From [Phialemoniopsis] sp. UDSM-2020 (taxonomy: Eukaryota; Ascomycota; Sordariomycetes; Thyridiales; Thyridiaceae), in NCBI GenBank assembly GCA_018873225.1, contig JAEILZ010000007.1, positions 1,984,001 to 2,048,000 on the forward strand: DNA of 64,000 nucleotides. The letters are read 5' to 3'. Shown here one piece after another: positions 1 through 9,989 of this stretch (its first letter is position 1; each line of letters begins with the position of its first letter). Position numbers and translations under genes: made by a program. The notes beneath the pieces are model-generated. The model saw only the letters and a program-made list of their open reading frames with translations, was not told the DNA's origin and searched no databases.

Positions 1-877
1 TCGTGCAACATCAATCAGCCCGGGGAGCATGCGAATGCGGAGGCGGCACCTCACGACCATCCATCAGCATTGCGTAGACAGTCTTTACCAGACGGCAAAA
101 CTTTGTCGATGCTGGATAGGTCGCTTCCCCTCAACTTGCCAAGCTCGAGAGAGGCAGGCAAGACAGCCTGCCCAACAAATCAAGATGTCTGTCATTACCA
201 AATCGTATCACTCATAATCCAAGGTATTGCTCGGGTGTGCCGAACCAAATGTGACCAACACCCTGCCTCATACACACCGACGACGTCAAAAGGCGCGGGG
301 AAGACAGAGTAAGTGGCACAACACTACTGTGCCCCTTTACTTCTTGCTGACATCTTCCAACTGCTATTGGGGGGTGGGATGAGGGTTTTGTTCCTTTAGG
401 GTACCATTGATGTACCAAAGTCAAAGTCCAGATCTCGGTAGTCCGAGATCCCAATAACCTGGTCAGCTCAAATCAACACTAATCCCCCTAGGCTTGGGAT
501 CCTACCTGGACCAGGCTCAACACCGAGTCTGACCTTGGATCGGATGCTTCATGGGGCAGAACTTAACAGGTCGAACAGAAGGGGTCCCAGCTTCCTTCCA
601 CCTCACACCAGTCACGTAAGGAGAACAAAGTCATCCCATGAATATGGAATTCTACTCGGGTATCGTCAAGAAGCGAGAATGACAATCACGATAGCGGGCT
701 TGAAACGGCTCATCTCTGGTTCGTCAAATCATCTTTGCATTCAAGCCCTCCTTGAATTCAACCTTCCTTTGGGTTGTTCAGGACGCTTCAAAGACTAGCT
801 AGTAAAAGTGACAAACCGAGACTCCCATGCCCATGATTTTTGGTAACCAGCATAAAATGGTATCAACCGCCCAGCCC
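1..877. other. Intergenic, no gene seen
   Basis: Open frames here are short, overlap on both strands and lack family motifs or splice-consistent extensions. It is the downstream flank of the ribosomal protein S4 gene. I see no tRNA or repeat. Confidence 0.6.
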
Positions 878-1922
878 TTAGTGACCAGCCAGGGCCTGAG
901 CGCGCCTGCGGTCACGCTCCTCGGCAATGGTAAGCTTGACACCCTTACCCTTGGGCAGGGAGATCCACGGCTTCTCAGTGCCGATGACGAAAACGTTGCT
1001 CTCACGGGTGGCGAACGAGTTGTCAATGGCATCCTTCAGGTGGACAATGTTGAAGCCTCCATCGTGGCGCTCACGGTGGGTGATGACACCAACACGACCC
1101 ATGTTACGACCACCAGTGACCATGGCGAGTGCGCCAGTGTCGAACCTGATGAAGTCGGTGACCTTGCCGGAGGCGAGGTCGATCTTGACAGTGTCGTTGA
1201 CCTTGATGGACGGGTCAGGGTAGCGGATGCTGTTCACATGCATGTGTTAGCGACGGGGACAATATTTCAACGTACCAGCCGTTCAGCCCTCGCTTGAAAA
1301 GAATCGGTGAAATTCAACCAAAGCTTGGTCCAACGGCTGATAGATGGCGGAAGAACTCACGTTCTCGCATCATGCGTAACCAAGAATGGGATTCCGCCCT
1401 TGCCGAGCTGGACGCGGCGAACCTTGCCCAGCTTGTACTCGGCCTCCTCGGCCTGGATACGGTGGACGGTGAAGCGGCCCTTGGTGTCGTAGATCAGGCG
1501 GAAGTTCTCGCCGGTCTTCTCGATCGAGATGACGTCCATGAAGCCGGAGGGGTAGGTCAGGTCGGTGCGGACCTTGCCATCGACCTTGACGAGGCGCTGC
1601 ATAAGGATGGCCCGGGTCTCGCGGTAGTTGAGCGCATACTTGAGGCGGTTGCGGACGAAGACGATGAGGGGCATGCAGTCGCGGGTCTTGTGAGGACCAG
1701 CAGAGGCCTTGGGGGCATAGACACCCGACAATTTGTCGAGGAGCCAGTGCGAGGGCGCGCTGAGGCGCTTCTGGTGCTTCTTCCTGTGAGAGAGATTTCA
1801 AGGTCAGCATGGCGAATCTCGAGGAGCAGGTTGCGACGTCGTTTCGGTTGTAACGAATCGATCGAGTTGCAAAACAAAGAAATCCACGATTCTTGACGGT
1901 GAACTTACGGTCCTCGGCCCAT
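878..1922 (-). CDS. rps4: 40S ribosomal protein S4 (eS4)
   Basis: Component of the small cytoplasmic ribosomal subunit. Three exons: 1922-1909, 1783-1361 and 1229-878 (789 nt, 262 aa), all with GT-AG ends and closing phase. The first exon codes only MGRGP minus its last base, the usual eS4 start, and splices into [13 protein letters not shown]. The rest is full-length eS4: the segment after GVYAPKAS, the [12 protein letters not shown] region (S4/KOW part), the IRYPDPS junction, [10 protein letters not shown], and the C-terminal end [12 protein letters not shown]. The length equals the usual 261-262 aa. A single short first exon and an intron-rich 5' end are typical for fungal ribosomal protein genes. 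I am very sure of the identity; the exon ends are inferred from sequence only. Confidence 0.97.
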
Positions 1923-2687
1923 CTTTGCTGATTGACGATACTAGATGGAGGTGTTGAAAGGAATGGGAGGTGTCGAATGTCGTGATGGGGAAATCTCGAA
2001 AAGTTACAGTCTAGAAATTTTGATGGGAATGAGGGTTTTCGTGCCCTAGCGTTTCTGTGTGGACCCCTCTGACCCAGAGCCATGTTCATTGGTGGCAAAG
2101 GCGTCGGTGGTGGGGTGATGCACGTGATGGTAAATACTGGCGAGGTACGTACTTTCGCCCCGATGCCGATAAGATAGGAGCAAACCAGCCCACCAGACAT
2201 TGATCACATCAAATCAGACCCGACAGTGACCAGTATTATTGAAGAAAAGAGTCATGGTATCAGCAGATCAAGGATTAGAGTACTTCTGCGTACGTTCAGC
2301 ACAGTTGAAACCAAGCATATCTGCACTGATGTGTGATGTGAAGAAATCAATCAGTATTCTTTTGTTCATGGATCGCTCAATGGTCCGTCTAGCATGTATA
2401 CCTGTACTCCCATACTCCGTTGACGTTGACATTTCCCCAAATCATACCCATATTCTACCCAGTAATGACAGAATTCCAAAATCTATGCCGGTGTTCTCCC
2501 ATGGCCGGTACGCCTCTCAGACCGAACATAGATGCTGGCCCCCAAGGTTGCACTTTGAGCGTGCCTCAACATCTGTTCAATAAATCAACTTGCGCAACTA
2601 GAGACAGCCTTGCGAGACAAAACCACCCGCGAGGGTTTCCAGGCGTCCCTGCGGGCATATCTCCCTCGAAGCCAAGAACGGCTGAGT
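1923..2687. other. Intergenic between rps4 and Myb gene
   Basis: It holds the rps4 promoter (right of 1922 on the minus strand) and the 3' flank of the Myb gene. No coding signal on either strand beyond short random frames. Confidence 0.5.
2030..2052. promoter_or_regulatory. Possible ribosomal-protein promoter motifs (telobox-like)
   Basis: About 110-130 bases upstream of the rps4 start lie AGGGTTTT (2032-2039) and GCCCTAGC (2043-2050). Fungal ribosomal protein promoters often carry AACCCTA/GCCCTA-type elements bound by telobox Myb proteins. That is family knowledge; binding here is inference from two short matches. Confidence 0.25.
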
Positions 2688-4316
2688 TTATTTATCCTCG
2701 GGGCCGCGAGAGTCGTCAAGCAAGAGCCGCGATATGTCCATCTCTCCTGCGCTGCCTAGCGCTGCGAGATTCTGTGCGCCTGAAACATCGAACCCCTCAA
2801 AGCTTCCAGGGATAAGCGTCCACTTCTCCCGGGAACTGGCGTGGTTCAAGGATCTCTCCAAACCGGGCAATGGATTTTTGATGGATGTATTCACCGAGGG
2901 CTCGACGGGACCGTTGTTTCGGCCGGGTTCCTTAGGTTGAAAGGAGCCTTTCTCGATTCGAGCGTAGGTGTCTGGATATTTATTACGAACCCTGTCACGC
3001 AGGTCTGTCGGCTGCCTGCCGGAGAGGCCGAATCTGGGATCTCGCTGAATCTTAGTCCAGGCCGGACCGTATTGGTCAAGTCCCTCGAGAATGTCTTTAT
3101 CGTCCTGTTCAGTAAAGGGCCGCCTGACCCGTCGGTGAGACTTTTTGAAGGGCCCTTTGATGCCTAATTCCTCGAGATCTTCAAGTTTCTTACGATGCGC
3201 CCGACTTTTCTTTTGTTTGGGGGTGGTATCGGAGTCCTGCTGACCACCCGAGCCTGTCTTGACGTAGTCGGGGTCGTCGGCATCAATCAGGATGTTTTCT
3301 AGTAAAAGACTTGTCTTGGTCCGTAGCGGCGGCTCTGAGTCGGGGTCAACCGGCGAATGCGAGCCTTTGTCGGCTTTCTTGGTTCTCAACTCGTTTGGAC
3401 AGCAAGTCCGAAACCGGTCCTTGAGGTCGCCCGCTGTGCGGTCGTTGAACTTGTAATTGGGATCTTCCAAAATCGTCGTCCATTTGCCCACGCCGTGCTT
3501 ACTGACCCCCAATAGCAAGTGATTGGTTTCTTCCTCAGACCATTTCCTCCTCGGTTTTGTCGCTCTGCGTTTGCCCTTGCTGGCGGCGTTCTTGTCGGCA
3601 TCTGCTGTTGCTGAAGGGGCGCCACTCTCGATATTAGCGGTATCGAAGCCATGCATAGGACTGATATGCGGCGCACTATCACCGCTTCTAAACCCGGCGG
3701 ATGATATGGGCGGGAGAAGGTGTCCAGCGGCATTTGGTGGGGGTTGGTGTAGGCCGCTGATGATCGGTGGCATGTGGCGTGGTTGATTGGAAAGGTCGCT
3801 GTTGATCGGTGCGATCTTGACCTCCTGGGAAGACTTCTGTCTCTTAAGAGGCTGTGGCAACTGCATGAGCTCATCCTTTCCGACGAGTGCCCGATGGCGT
3901 TTCTTCGTGGCAGCGTCATCCAGCGCCTCCTCGGAGGAGTCAACTAGGATCTTGTGAAGAGGGGCAGTTGAATCGCTGGTGTCTGCATGGTCGAGTAGCA
4001 TGCTTAATGAATGCCCAGACCTCTTGGTTTTTGGGGTGTCTTGATCGCCAATCTCCTGCGAGGAGGCCTGTCCTTGTATTGTATCGTCGCTCCCATGATC
4101 GAGGAAAGGTGGCAAATGTTTCAGAGAGTGTTGCCCTTGCGCGGACGGCTTGTCGTTACGCTGGCCGACATCCAAGTCCAGGGGAGGTAGTGACGCTGAG
4201 TGCACATCGTTGCGGAAGGAGGAGAAGGACTGAATGGAAGGGAGGTCGCGAGAAGGCGAGTGCGTGACGTTAGTGTCGTTCAGCAAGTGTATCAGGCGTG
4301 GCTCGATGGTAGCCAT
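2688..4316 (-). CDS. Double-Myb telobox DNA-binding protein (Tay1/Teb1-like)
   Basis: Single exon, 542 aa. Residues 1-250 are disordered and Ser/Pro-rich with basic patches (GKRRATKPRR) that could be nuclear signals. Myb repeat 1 spans about 256-310 (RKWSEEETNHLLLG, then GKWTTI, then GDLKDRFRT). Myb repeat 2 spans about 395-448 (RRPFTEQDDKDIL, then AWTKI, then TDLRDRVRNKYP). Each third helix ends in an LKD/LRD-R motif related to the telobox VDLKDKWR signature of telomere-binding Myb proteins. Fungal proteins with two such repeats (Yarrowia Tay1, S. pombe Teb1) bind telomeric repeats and related promoter elements. I infer a double-stranded telomere/promoter-binding role. It lies upstream of rps4 on the same strand. 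Family placement is fairly sure; orthology to Tay1 is less so. Confidence 0.8.
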   Translation of the reverse strand: MATIEPRLIHLLNDTNVTHSPSRDLPSIQSFSSFRNDVHSASLPPLDLDVGQRNDKPSAQGQHSLKHLPPFLDHGSDDTIQGQASSQEIGDQDTPKTKRSGHSLSMLLDHADTSDSTAPLHKILVDSSEEALDDAATKKRHRALVGKDELMQLPQPLKRQKSSQEVKIAPINSDLSNQPRHMPPIISGLHQPPPNAAGHLLPPISSAGFRSGDSAPHISPMHGFDTANIESGAPSATADADKNAASKGKRRATKPRRKWSEEETNHLLLGVSKHGVGKWTTILEDPNYKFNDRTAGDLKDRFRTCCPNELRTKKADKGSHSPVDPDSEPPLRTKTSLLLENILIDADDPDYVKTGSGGQQDSDTTPKQKKSRAHRKKLEDLEELGIKGPFKKSHRRVRRPFTEQDDKDILEGLDQYGPAWTKIQRDPRFGLSGRQPTDLRDRVRNKYPDTYARIEKGSFQPKEPGRNNGPVEPSVNTSIKNPLPGLERSLNHASSREKWTLIPGSFEGFDVSGAQNLAALGSAGEMDISRLLLDDSRGPEDK

Positions 4317-5269
4317 CGTGGTGGACTGGTATCGGATAGGGCATTGGAGACCGATGAGCGGAGGGACAGGAACTACAAAGGGTTATATGTACGATGCCAG
4401 AATGGCATTGATGATGACAGCGACAGTCACCGTGTCAAGGAAAAAGGGTTGCGCATGCGAAAAGTTGCGGTGGGAGCAAACAAAAGTCTTCAACAGATTT
4501 GGATATAGATCTTTGGACAGGGAGAACAGCCATGGATGGATAGTGGCGGGATTCATCAGGTGCGGTTTGGTAATCTGCCGATGCTTGTACAGGTCTGGCT
4601 GGTGGTGCGGGCACCTAGGCGATGGCATTCTTGGGAGACGCCCACGCAAGGAATAGCGTGGTCGGCACCACTAATTACAATTGTTACAGTAAGGTAGAGG
4701 TACCTGATTCGGGGCTTTACTGCACTCTAACATTTGTCACTGCAGCGCGGACGTTTCCGTGATACATACAAAAACTACGTAGGGTCCTGTTACAGTTTGA
4801 CATCTGCCGGAATGTGCGGACGGTTGGGTACGATATACATGTTGGTAGTAGATCAATCCTGAGACAGCCCGGAGCAAACAGCCCTCGCAAGTTTGCTCAT
4901 GGACCAATTTCTCAGACTTTGCAAAATCTTCCGCGTTGGAGAGTTTGTTGGGGATTTGCTTTAGAAGCTTTAGAAGCCTGTCTCGGGTCCAGATTGCATC
5001 TGGCGATGGGACCGGTCGGCCTTAGTCATGATCTTCTGTGCAGGTAGTTAGCCGGGAACCAGAACCCTGGAAACCAGAGTTGCCAATGTCACCAGTCTCA
5101 CCAACTCTTTCAACGTCCATTCAAAATCACGACGCCCCGGCCACCCCGCAACATCAAATTAAGCATTATAGTGGTCTGATCACGCTGAGTAACAAGGTAA
5201 GTTTGGCACGATTTCGCGCCTGGAAATCAACAGGGCTGAGCTGACTAGACACGGCTGGTGTTAAGCAAG
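4317..5269. other. Divergent intergenic region
   Basis: Shared upstream region of the Myb gene (leftward) and the small membrane protein (rightward). Only short overlapping frames are present. Confidence 0.5.
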
Positions 5270-5910
5270 ATGGCTTCACGACTGCCTGCTTTCCCACGCT
5301 TTGTGTTTACCATTTTTGAGCCGATTTCGCTGTGAGTGCAGCCTGGCCCCAACAGCCCATTCGTGGTTGTGACAATCGTGGTCCTGGTCCGTCACTCACC
5401 TGCTCTTGTTGTTTGTCATCCAGGATTGGTGGCTGTGTCCCAGCAATGCTGAACCCGGCGTGGTTCATCAATGAGCAAATTGCAAGGTCAGACGTCTATC
5501 GCGGCACCTCAGATAGCAGCCTTCTAGTGGCTCAACAACTTGGCAACGCGTACGGTCTGCTGTTCATGCTGGGCGTCGCGGTGCTGTATACGACGACCGA
5601 GATCAAGGTCGTCAGGAACTACCTGGTGGCGCTTTGGATTGCGGACATTGGTCACATCTGGGTCACTTACAACATCCTCCAGTACGACAGATTCCTAACC
5701 ATAAGCCAGTGGAATGCCATGACCTGGGGTAACGTTGGTGTGACGGTACGGGCTTGCCCTTTTGTTCTGCTTAGACGCGCAAAAAAGTACGCCGACTAAC
5801 TTGTTACTGTCTTCATACAGGCATTCCTGTGTCTCACCAGGACGGCATATTTGTTGGGAGTGTTTGGACCTGACAAGCCGCTTTCTCTTGCACCGAGGAA
5901 GGTTGAATGA
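5270..5910 (+). CDS. Small four-helix membrane protein (DUF7704-like)
   Basis: Three exons (5270-5331, 5424-5745, 5821-5910; 474 nt, 157 aa) with clean GT-AG ends and closing phase. The start MASRLPAFPRFVF and the following FEPIS helix match the layout of a common small fungal integral membrane family (DUF7704). Hydrophobic stretches: about residues 8-22, GLLFMLGVAVLY, YLVALWIADIGHIWVTY and AFLCLTRTAYLLGVF, with short polar loops, consistent with four membrane helices. The protein ends LAPRKVE. No catalytic motif is visible and the family has no assigned function that I know. Assignment to DUF7704 rests on remembered family layout. Confidence 0.75.
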
Positions 5911-6992
5911 GCCTCGCATTTTTGCACCTGTGGCTCGGCGATCTTTGTGGCACTAGGCGTGAGTTATGCCTCGTTCTGCCAGTGCTTGGGCTGAAATACC
6001 TATTGTCATCTCTTGCTGTGCGAAGGTTCGCAGGCTGAACTTTCGATTCCACTACCAGGTACCAACTCTTGGGTGGAGGGCATGGCAGTGTCCAAGAGAG
6101 GGTTCAGGTATCGAAAGCTGGGTGGAGGGCTATCCCACTGCCCAATCTCATACAGGTCAGTACCTGGCAGGGACGTGTTATTTACCCTTAACACCTCTGT
6201 AAGAATGTCTCGTCTCGAGACTGGAGGCTGGTGAACTGGGCGATGACGGCGAACGACGATGATGGGCTGGAGAGGAAAGCCAAGCTTTGTGCGAAATGAG
6301 TTCTTGGCTACCCTTTTAGGTGGCGATTTTGCCCTGATAAGCAAATGCTCCCGGCCTAACATCCAATGCTTGCTATTGAATAAATTCTATCAACCACCAC
6401 CTTATTCTCTGATGCGTGGTCCAAGGCGTTCCCATTTTGCGGATGCCGGATGCGCAGCACGTCACCGAGCAAATGTCTGCCCAGTGACAGGTGCGAAATG
6501 CAGACAAGGCATACAATGGCTCGCAACGAAACACACAAGGCGGTGACTCGGCGTTTCTCGCAATGGTCAGTGCCGTGGCACAGCTGACCCGACCTATCGT
6601 CGACAAAGCAGCGCGCAAGCAGACTTGCCGGGATGTGACTCGGTATTTCTGAGGCTGAGTCTCCACAGCAGCCGTGATTGGTGATAGTCCGCATGCAGGT
6701 TGCGAAACTTGCTGTGCTGCCCGTCATCATGCCCTGGTCCATTGGGCGTCATCGTCAAGTGTCCCATAAGGCTAAGCTCCGTAATCCTCCACACCTGCAT
6801 CGTGCCTTTTAAATACTGGATGCCAGCCCTTCTCGTTGCTGGCAAAAGATACCACCAGGGCCTCACCTCTCTCCTCTTTTATTTGTCCGCCTCTCTGGTC
6901 TACAGCCTATTTGTTCTCCCCCCATTTTGGTGGAGGGCAGGATACACCTTTGACGGCATCACATTGGGCATCCACTCCACTCAACCCCCCTG
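5911..6992. other. Intergenic
   Basis: Upstream region of the TPR protein. A TTTAAATA stretch near 6806 could be a weak TATA-like element about 185 bases before the start. No supported gene. Confidence 0.45.
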
Positions 6993-9302
6993 ATGCCCAA
7001 CATGGCGCGCTCATCGCAACGGCAGACCATGGACCAATTACACTCCCGACTCGGCGATCTTACCGAGGCCTTGTTCGAGCGTGCACCTTATTGCAGAGGA
7101 GGTCAATTTCGTGGTGCAGGAACCCGCCTAGCTGCACTGTGTCGGGGACCCGCCGCCGCCCATAGCGCCCTGCATCAGCTCGAGGAGAGATGGAGAGCCT
7201 TGGACGCCCTCTTGCAGACTACTCTGAGAACGGAGTGGGAGATCCAGATGATTCGGTTCTATCATGATGCTAAGGAGTCGTGCAATGCATGTCAGCCAGT
7301 CTTTGGCAGTGGCGCATTCAGCCAGTCAATGGATTGCTCTGTCTGTGCCATCAAGGCATCCACCATGTCGGAAGATCTCGAGAGGTTTTCAAACAACTTT
7401 GCGGAGAAGTTCAAACCAGCACCCGCACCGCCAGAGCCTGCACCTGCGCCGCCGGAGCCGAAGCCAGCAGAGCCTGCTCCAGCGCCGGAACCGGACCCAG
7501 AATTGCTGGAGAAGATCAAAGCACTTGAAGCCCGCGTGGCTGTTCAACAGGAAGCCATGGGAGAGCTGCAGAAGGTGATAGAGGGTGCGGACACTGAGAA
7601 GGATGCGCATAAGAAGGAGCAGGAAGAAGCCCAGAAGGCGAAAGAAAACCTGCAGAGTCAATGCGAAGCCCTGGAGACAGAAGTCAAAAGTCTTCTCGAT
7701 AACGTCGAGAGATTTGCTGAGGACCTCGATGTTGGTATGCGCTGGCAGACAGCGCAGATGGCGTACGCGGCATTACACAAGTCCACCATGGCGCGGCGGA
7801 GCAGGCTAGAGTCTGACCCGGCACAGGAAGAGACCTGTCGAGAACTCGAGATCAAAGCTCTTTGCTTCAAACACAAGCAAATTCTGTCACTCACCAAGCT
7901 CGGCCGCTTCTCCGATGCAGAGCCCATGGCGAAGCAAGTTTGGGAGCGGAGGAAAGAGTTGCTGGCTGCTGATGCCCGGGAAACTCGAACCATTTCTAGG
8001 GACTTTTGCGATATCTTGCGAAAGAACGGAAAGTATTTCGAAGCGGAACGAGAGCTGGTCTCGATGTGGTATGACTCGATGCAAAGCGTTCCTGGTGCAG
8101 AAGAAGAGGAGTGGAAACTAGATACCGCTTCCCGGATAGGGGAAGTGATGGCAGAGCAGCGAAAGTTTGGCGATGCAGCCTCTTGGCATCGCCGCGTACT
8201 GGAACAGCGTTTGGCTAAGAGCCCGCTCGACGTAGAGAAGGCTTCTGCTGCCGCTGTTCAGTGCATGGCTGCACAAAATCAACAAGACACCGGCTTTGTG
8301 ATTATGGACCACGCTATCATTCCACATTTGGAGCGGATATGGAAAGAGCGCACGCCAAACACCGAGAACGAAAACGTCCTGACTTGCGGCCATGAACTCG
8401 GCGTCCGACTTATAGGACTGGCCAAGGACGATGAGGCAGCCCCGATTCTCTTGTCAGTGTGGGAGAAGAGAAAGGCTTTTGGACCTCATCACCAGCTCGA
8501 AGCAATGGCAACAGCTCTCGCCCTCGTGGACCTCTCTGTTAAGACCGAGAATATTCCGCGACTTGAGACGCTCTATCACTGGATCACGATGAATCGTACA
8601 GCTGACCAGAGCGAAACCGAACACCTCTGGTACCGGTACCGCTTAGGTTGTGTACAGGCGGTCCTCAACAAGTGGGCAATTGCCGAGGACAACCTGCGAA
8701 AGGTGCTCACCCAGCATAAACAACTCTTTGGGAATGATGATCCGGACACGATACAGTACACTCAAGTGCTTGCGGAAGTCTTGCGAAGAGAGAATCGACA
8801 CGATGAAGCCCTGAGACTAGTGCAGCCTATCTGGGAAGACCGCCAGCGTCAGCCGCGCAGTTGGCTGCAGGCAACCTTGAGAATAGGGCACCTGTATGGC
8901 GATATTCTGAACGAGTCCAACTCACCGGCAGACTTGGCCAGGGCTGAGGCGATCTTGAAGGAAGTGTGGGAGTCGACGGCATCCAACATATCGACCATGA
9001 TGCCCTTGGCAAGCCTTGTGCCCGCAGGAGACTGCTACGGCGTCAGTTTAATGAAACGCCAGAAGTTCCTCGAGGCTAGGCCCATATTCTCGCAGGTGGC
9101 CGAATGGAAACGGTGGCTAGGCTTTGATCAGAAGGCGCTCGAACGATCAGAGCACCTGGCGATGAGAGCAATGGAATGGGGCAGCCGGAAGCATCCACCG
9201 ATTTACCGCCCGACTCCGGTGTTACACGAGCTTCGGCTGAGAGATTTCTTGGACCGGTGGTTTTCTTCGTCGGTGATCACGGCAGCTATCACGGACTCCT
9301 AG
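6993..9302 (+). CDS. Coiled-coil and tetratricopeptide-like protein of unknown function
   Basis: Single exon, 769 aa from the first ATG (a second in-frame ATG follows three codons later). The N-terminal ~120 residues end in two CxxC pairs, C97/C100 and C115/C118, spaced like a small zinc-binding knuckle. A Pro/Ala/Glu-rich linker (about 140-170) leads into a heptad-rich coiled coil (about 170-245). The rest is helical, with repeated patterns of the type ALCFKHKQILSLTKLGRFSDA and FGDAASWHRRVLEQR, spaced 40-50 residues and ending in acidic/aromatic turns, as in kinesin-light-chain-type TPRs. A protein scaffold role is inference. I do not recognise a named family. Gene calling is strong because a 2.3-kb open frame carries consistent domain structure. 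Confidence 0.75.
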   Translation: MPNMARSSQRQTMDQLHSRLGDLTEALFERAPYCRGGQFRGAGTRLAALCRGPAAAHSALHQLEERWRALDALLQTTLRTEWEIQMIRFYHDAKESCNACQPVFGSGAFSQSMDCSVCAIKASTMSEDLERFSNNFAEKFKPAPAPPEPAPAPPEPKPAEPAPAPEPDPELLEKIKALEARVAVQQEAMGELQKVIEGADTEKDAHKKEQEEAQKAKENLQSQCEALETEVKSLLDNVERFAEDLDVGMRWQTAQMAYAALHKSTMARRSRLESDPAQEETCRELEIKALCFKHKQILSLTKLGRFSDAEPMAKQVWERRKELLAADARETRTISRDFCDILRKNGKYFEAERELVSMWYDSMQSVPGAEEEEWKLDTASRIGEVMAEQRKFGDAASWHRRVLEQRLAKSPLDVEKASAAAVQCMAAQNQQDTGFVIMDHAIIPHLERIWKERTPNTENENVLTCGHELGVRLIGLAKDDEAAPILLSVWEKRKAFGPHHQLEAMATALALVDLSVKTENIPRLETLYHWITMNRTADQSETEHLWYRYRLGCVQAVLNKWAIAEDNLRKVLTQHKQLFGNDDPDTIQYTQVLAEVLRRENRHDEALRLVQPIWEDRQRQPRSWLQATLRIGHLYGDILNESNSPADLARAEAILKEVWESTASNISTMMPLASLVPAGDCYGVSLMKRQKFLEARPIFSQVAEWKRWLGFDQKALERSEHLAMRAMEWGSRKHPPIYRPTPVLHELRLRDFLDRWFSSSVITAAITDS

Positions 9303-9989
9303 GAGCTTTCGATATTCCGCTTTTCATATGGTACAACCCTACCAACTGTACTTCTCATTGGTTTGGAGCGGGTGCAGGAAGACTATTATTATTTGAGATT
9401 TCCATGATACCCGTAGCTTTTCGTAAGGTTTTTCTTTTTCTTTTTCAGCGTGCGTGTCATATAAGAGCTAGAAGTTGATCAGAACTTAGAAAAGGAATTC
9501 CAAGACAATGCGTGAAAATTAGATTAAAAGCACTCCTTTAATTCTTCCCTTAAGTATTACGGTTCTCTGAAACTGGCATGTAAAGGGTTCAGTGGGGACA
9601 AGATTCCCCACACAAGCTCCCGTCCTTGTCGCATGGTCTGATTGCGCTAGAGAGAGCTCCAGGGTGCTGCTTCCCCACAGCAAACGGTATTTCCGCTACT
9701 GCCGAAACACCACGGCTGACTTATCAATCATTCATGTCGTCACGACCGGCCTATCTTCGTCGTACAACTGCCACCGATCACGGTCTTACCTTGAATGTGC
9801 ATCGCCTTTCAACTCCCAGCCAAACACCAAAATCAAATTTTGGTACCTGCTGTTTTCACAGTCTGCCAACCCAAATTTGTTTACTGTCTTGAGAGACAAC
9901 ACCTTGTTGAGAACTGCATGCTTGGTCAGCACACATCTCGGCGATAAGAGGGTGGTCTTGAGGAGCAGATAACAGTTTCCGTCATCAAC
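9303..9989. other. Intergenic
   Basis: 3' flank of the TPR protein and promoter of the WD40 gene. T-rich stretch near 9420-9445. No gene supported. Confidence 0.5.

Noticed and set aside
827..1297. 156-codon plus-strand frame over rps4
   Set aside because: Exact antisense of the ribosomal protein S4 exons.
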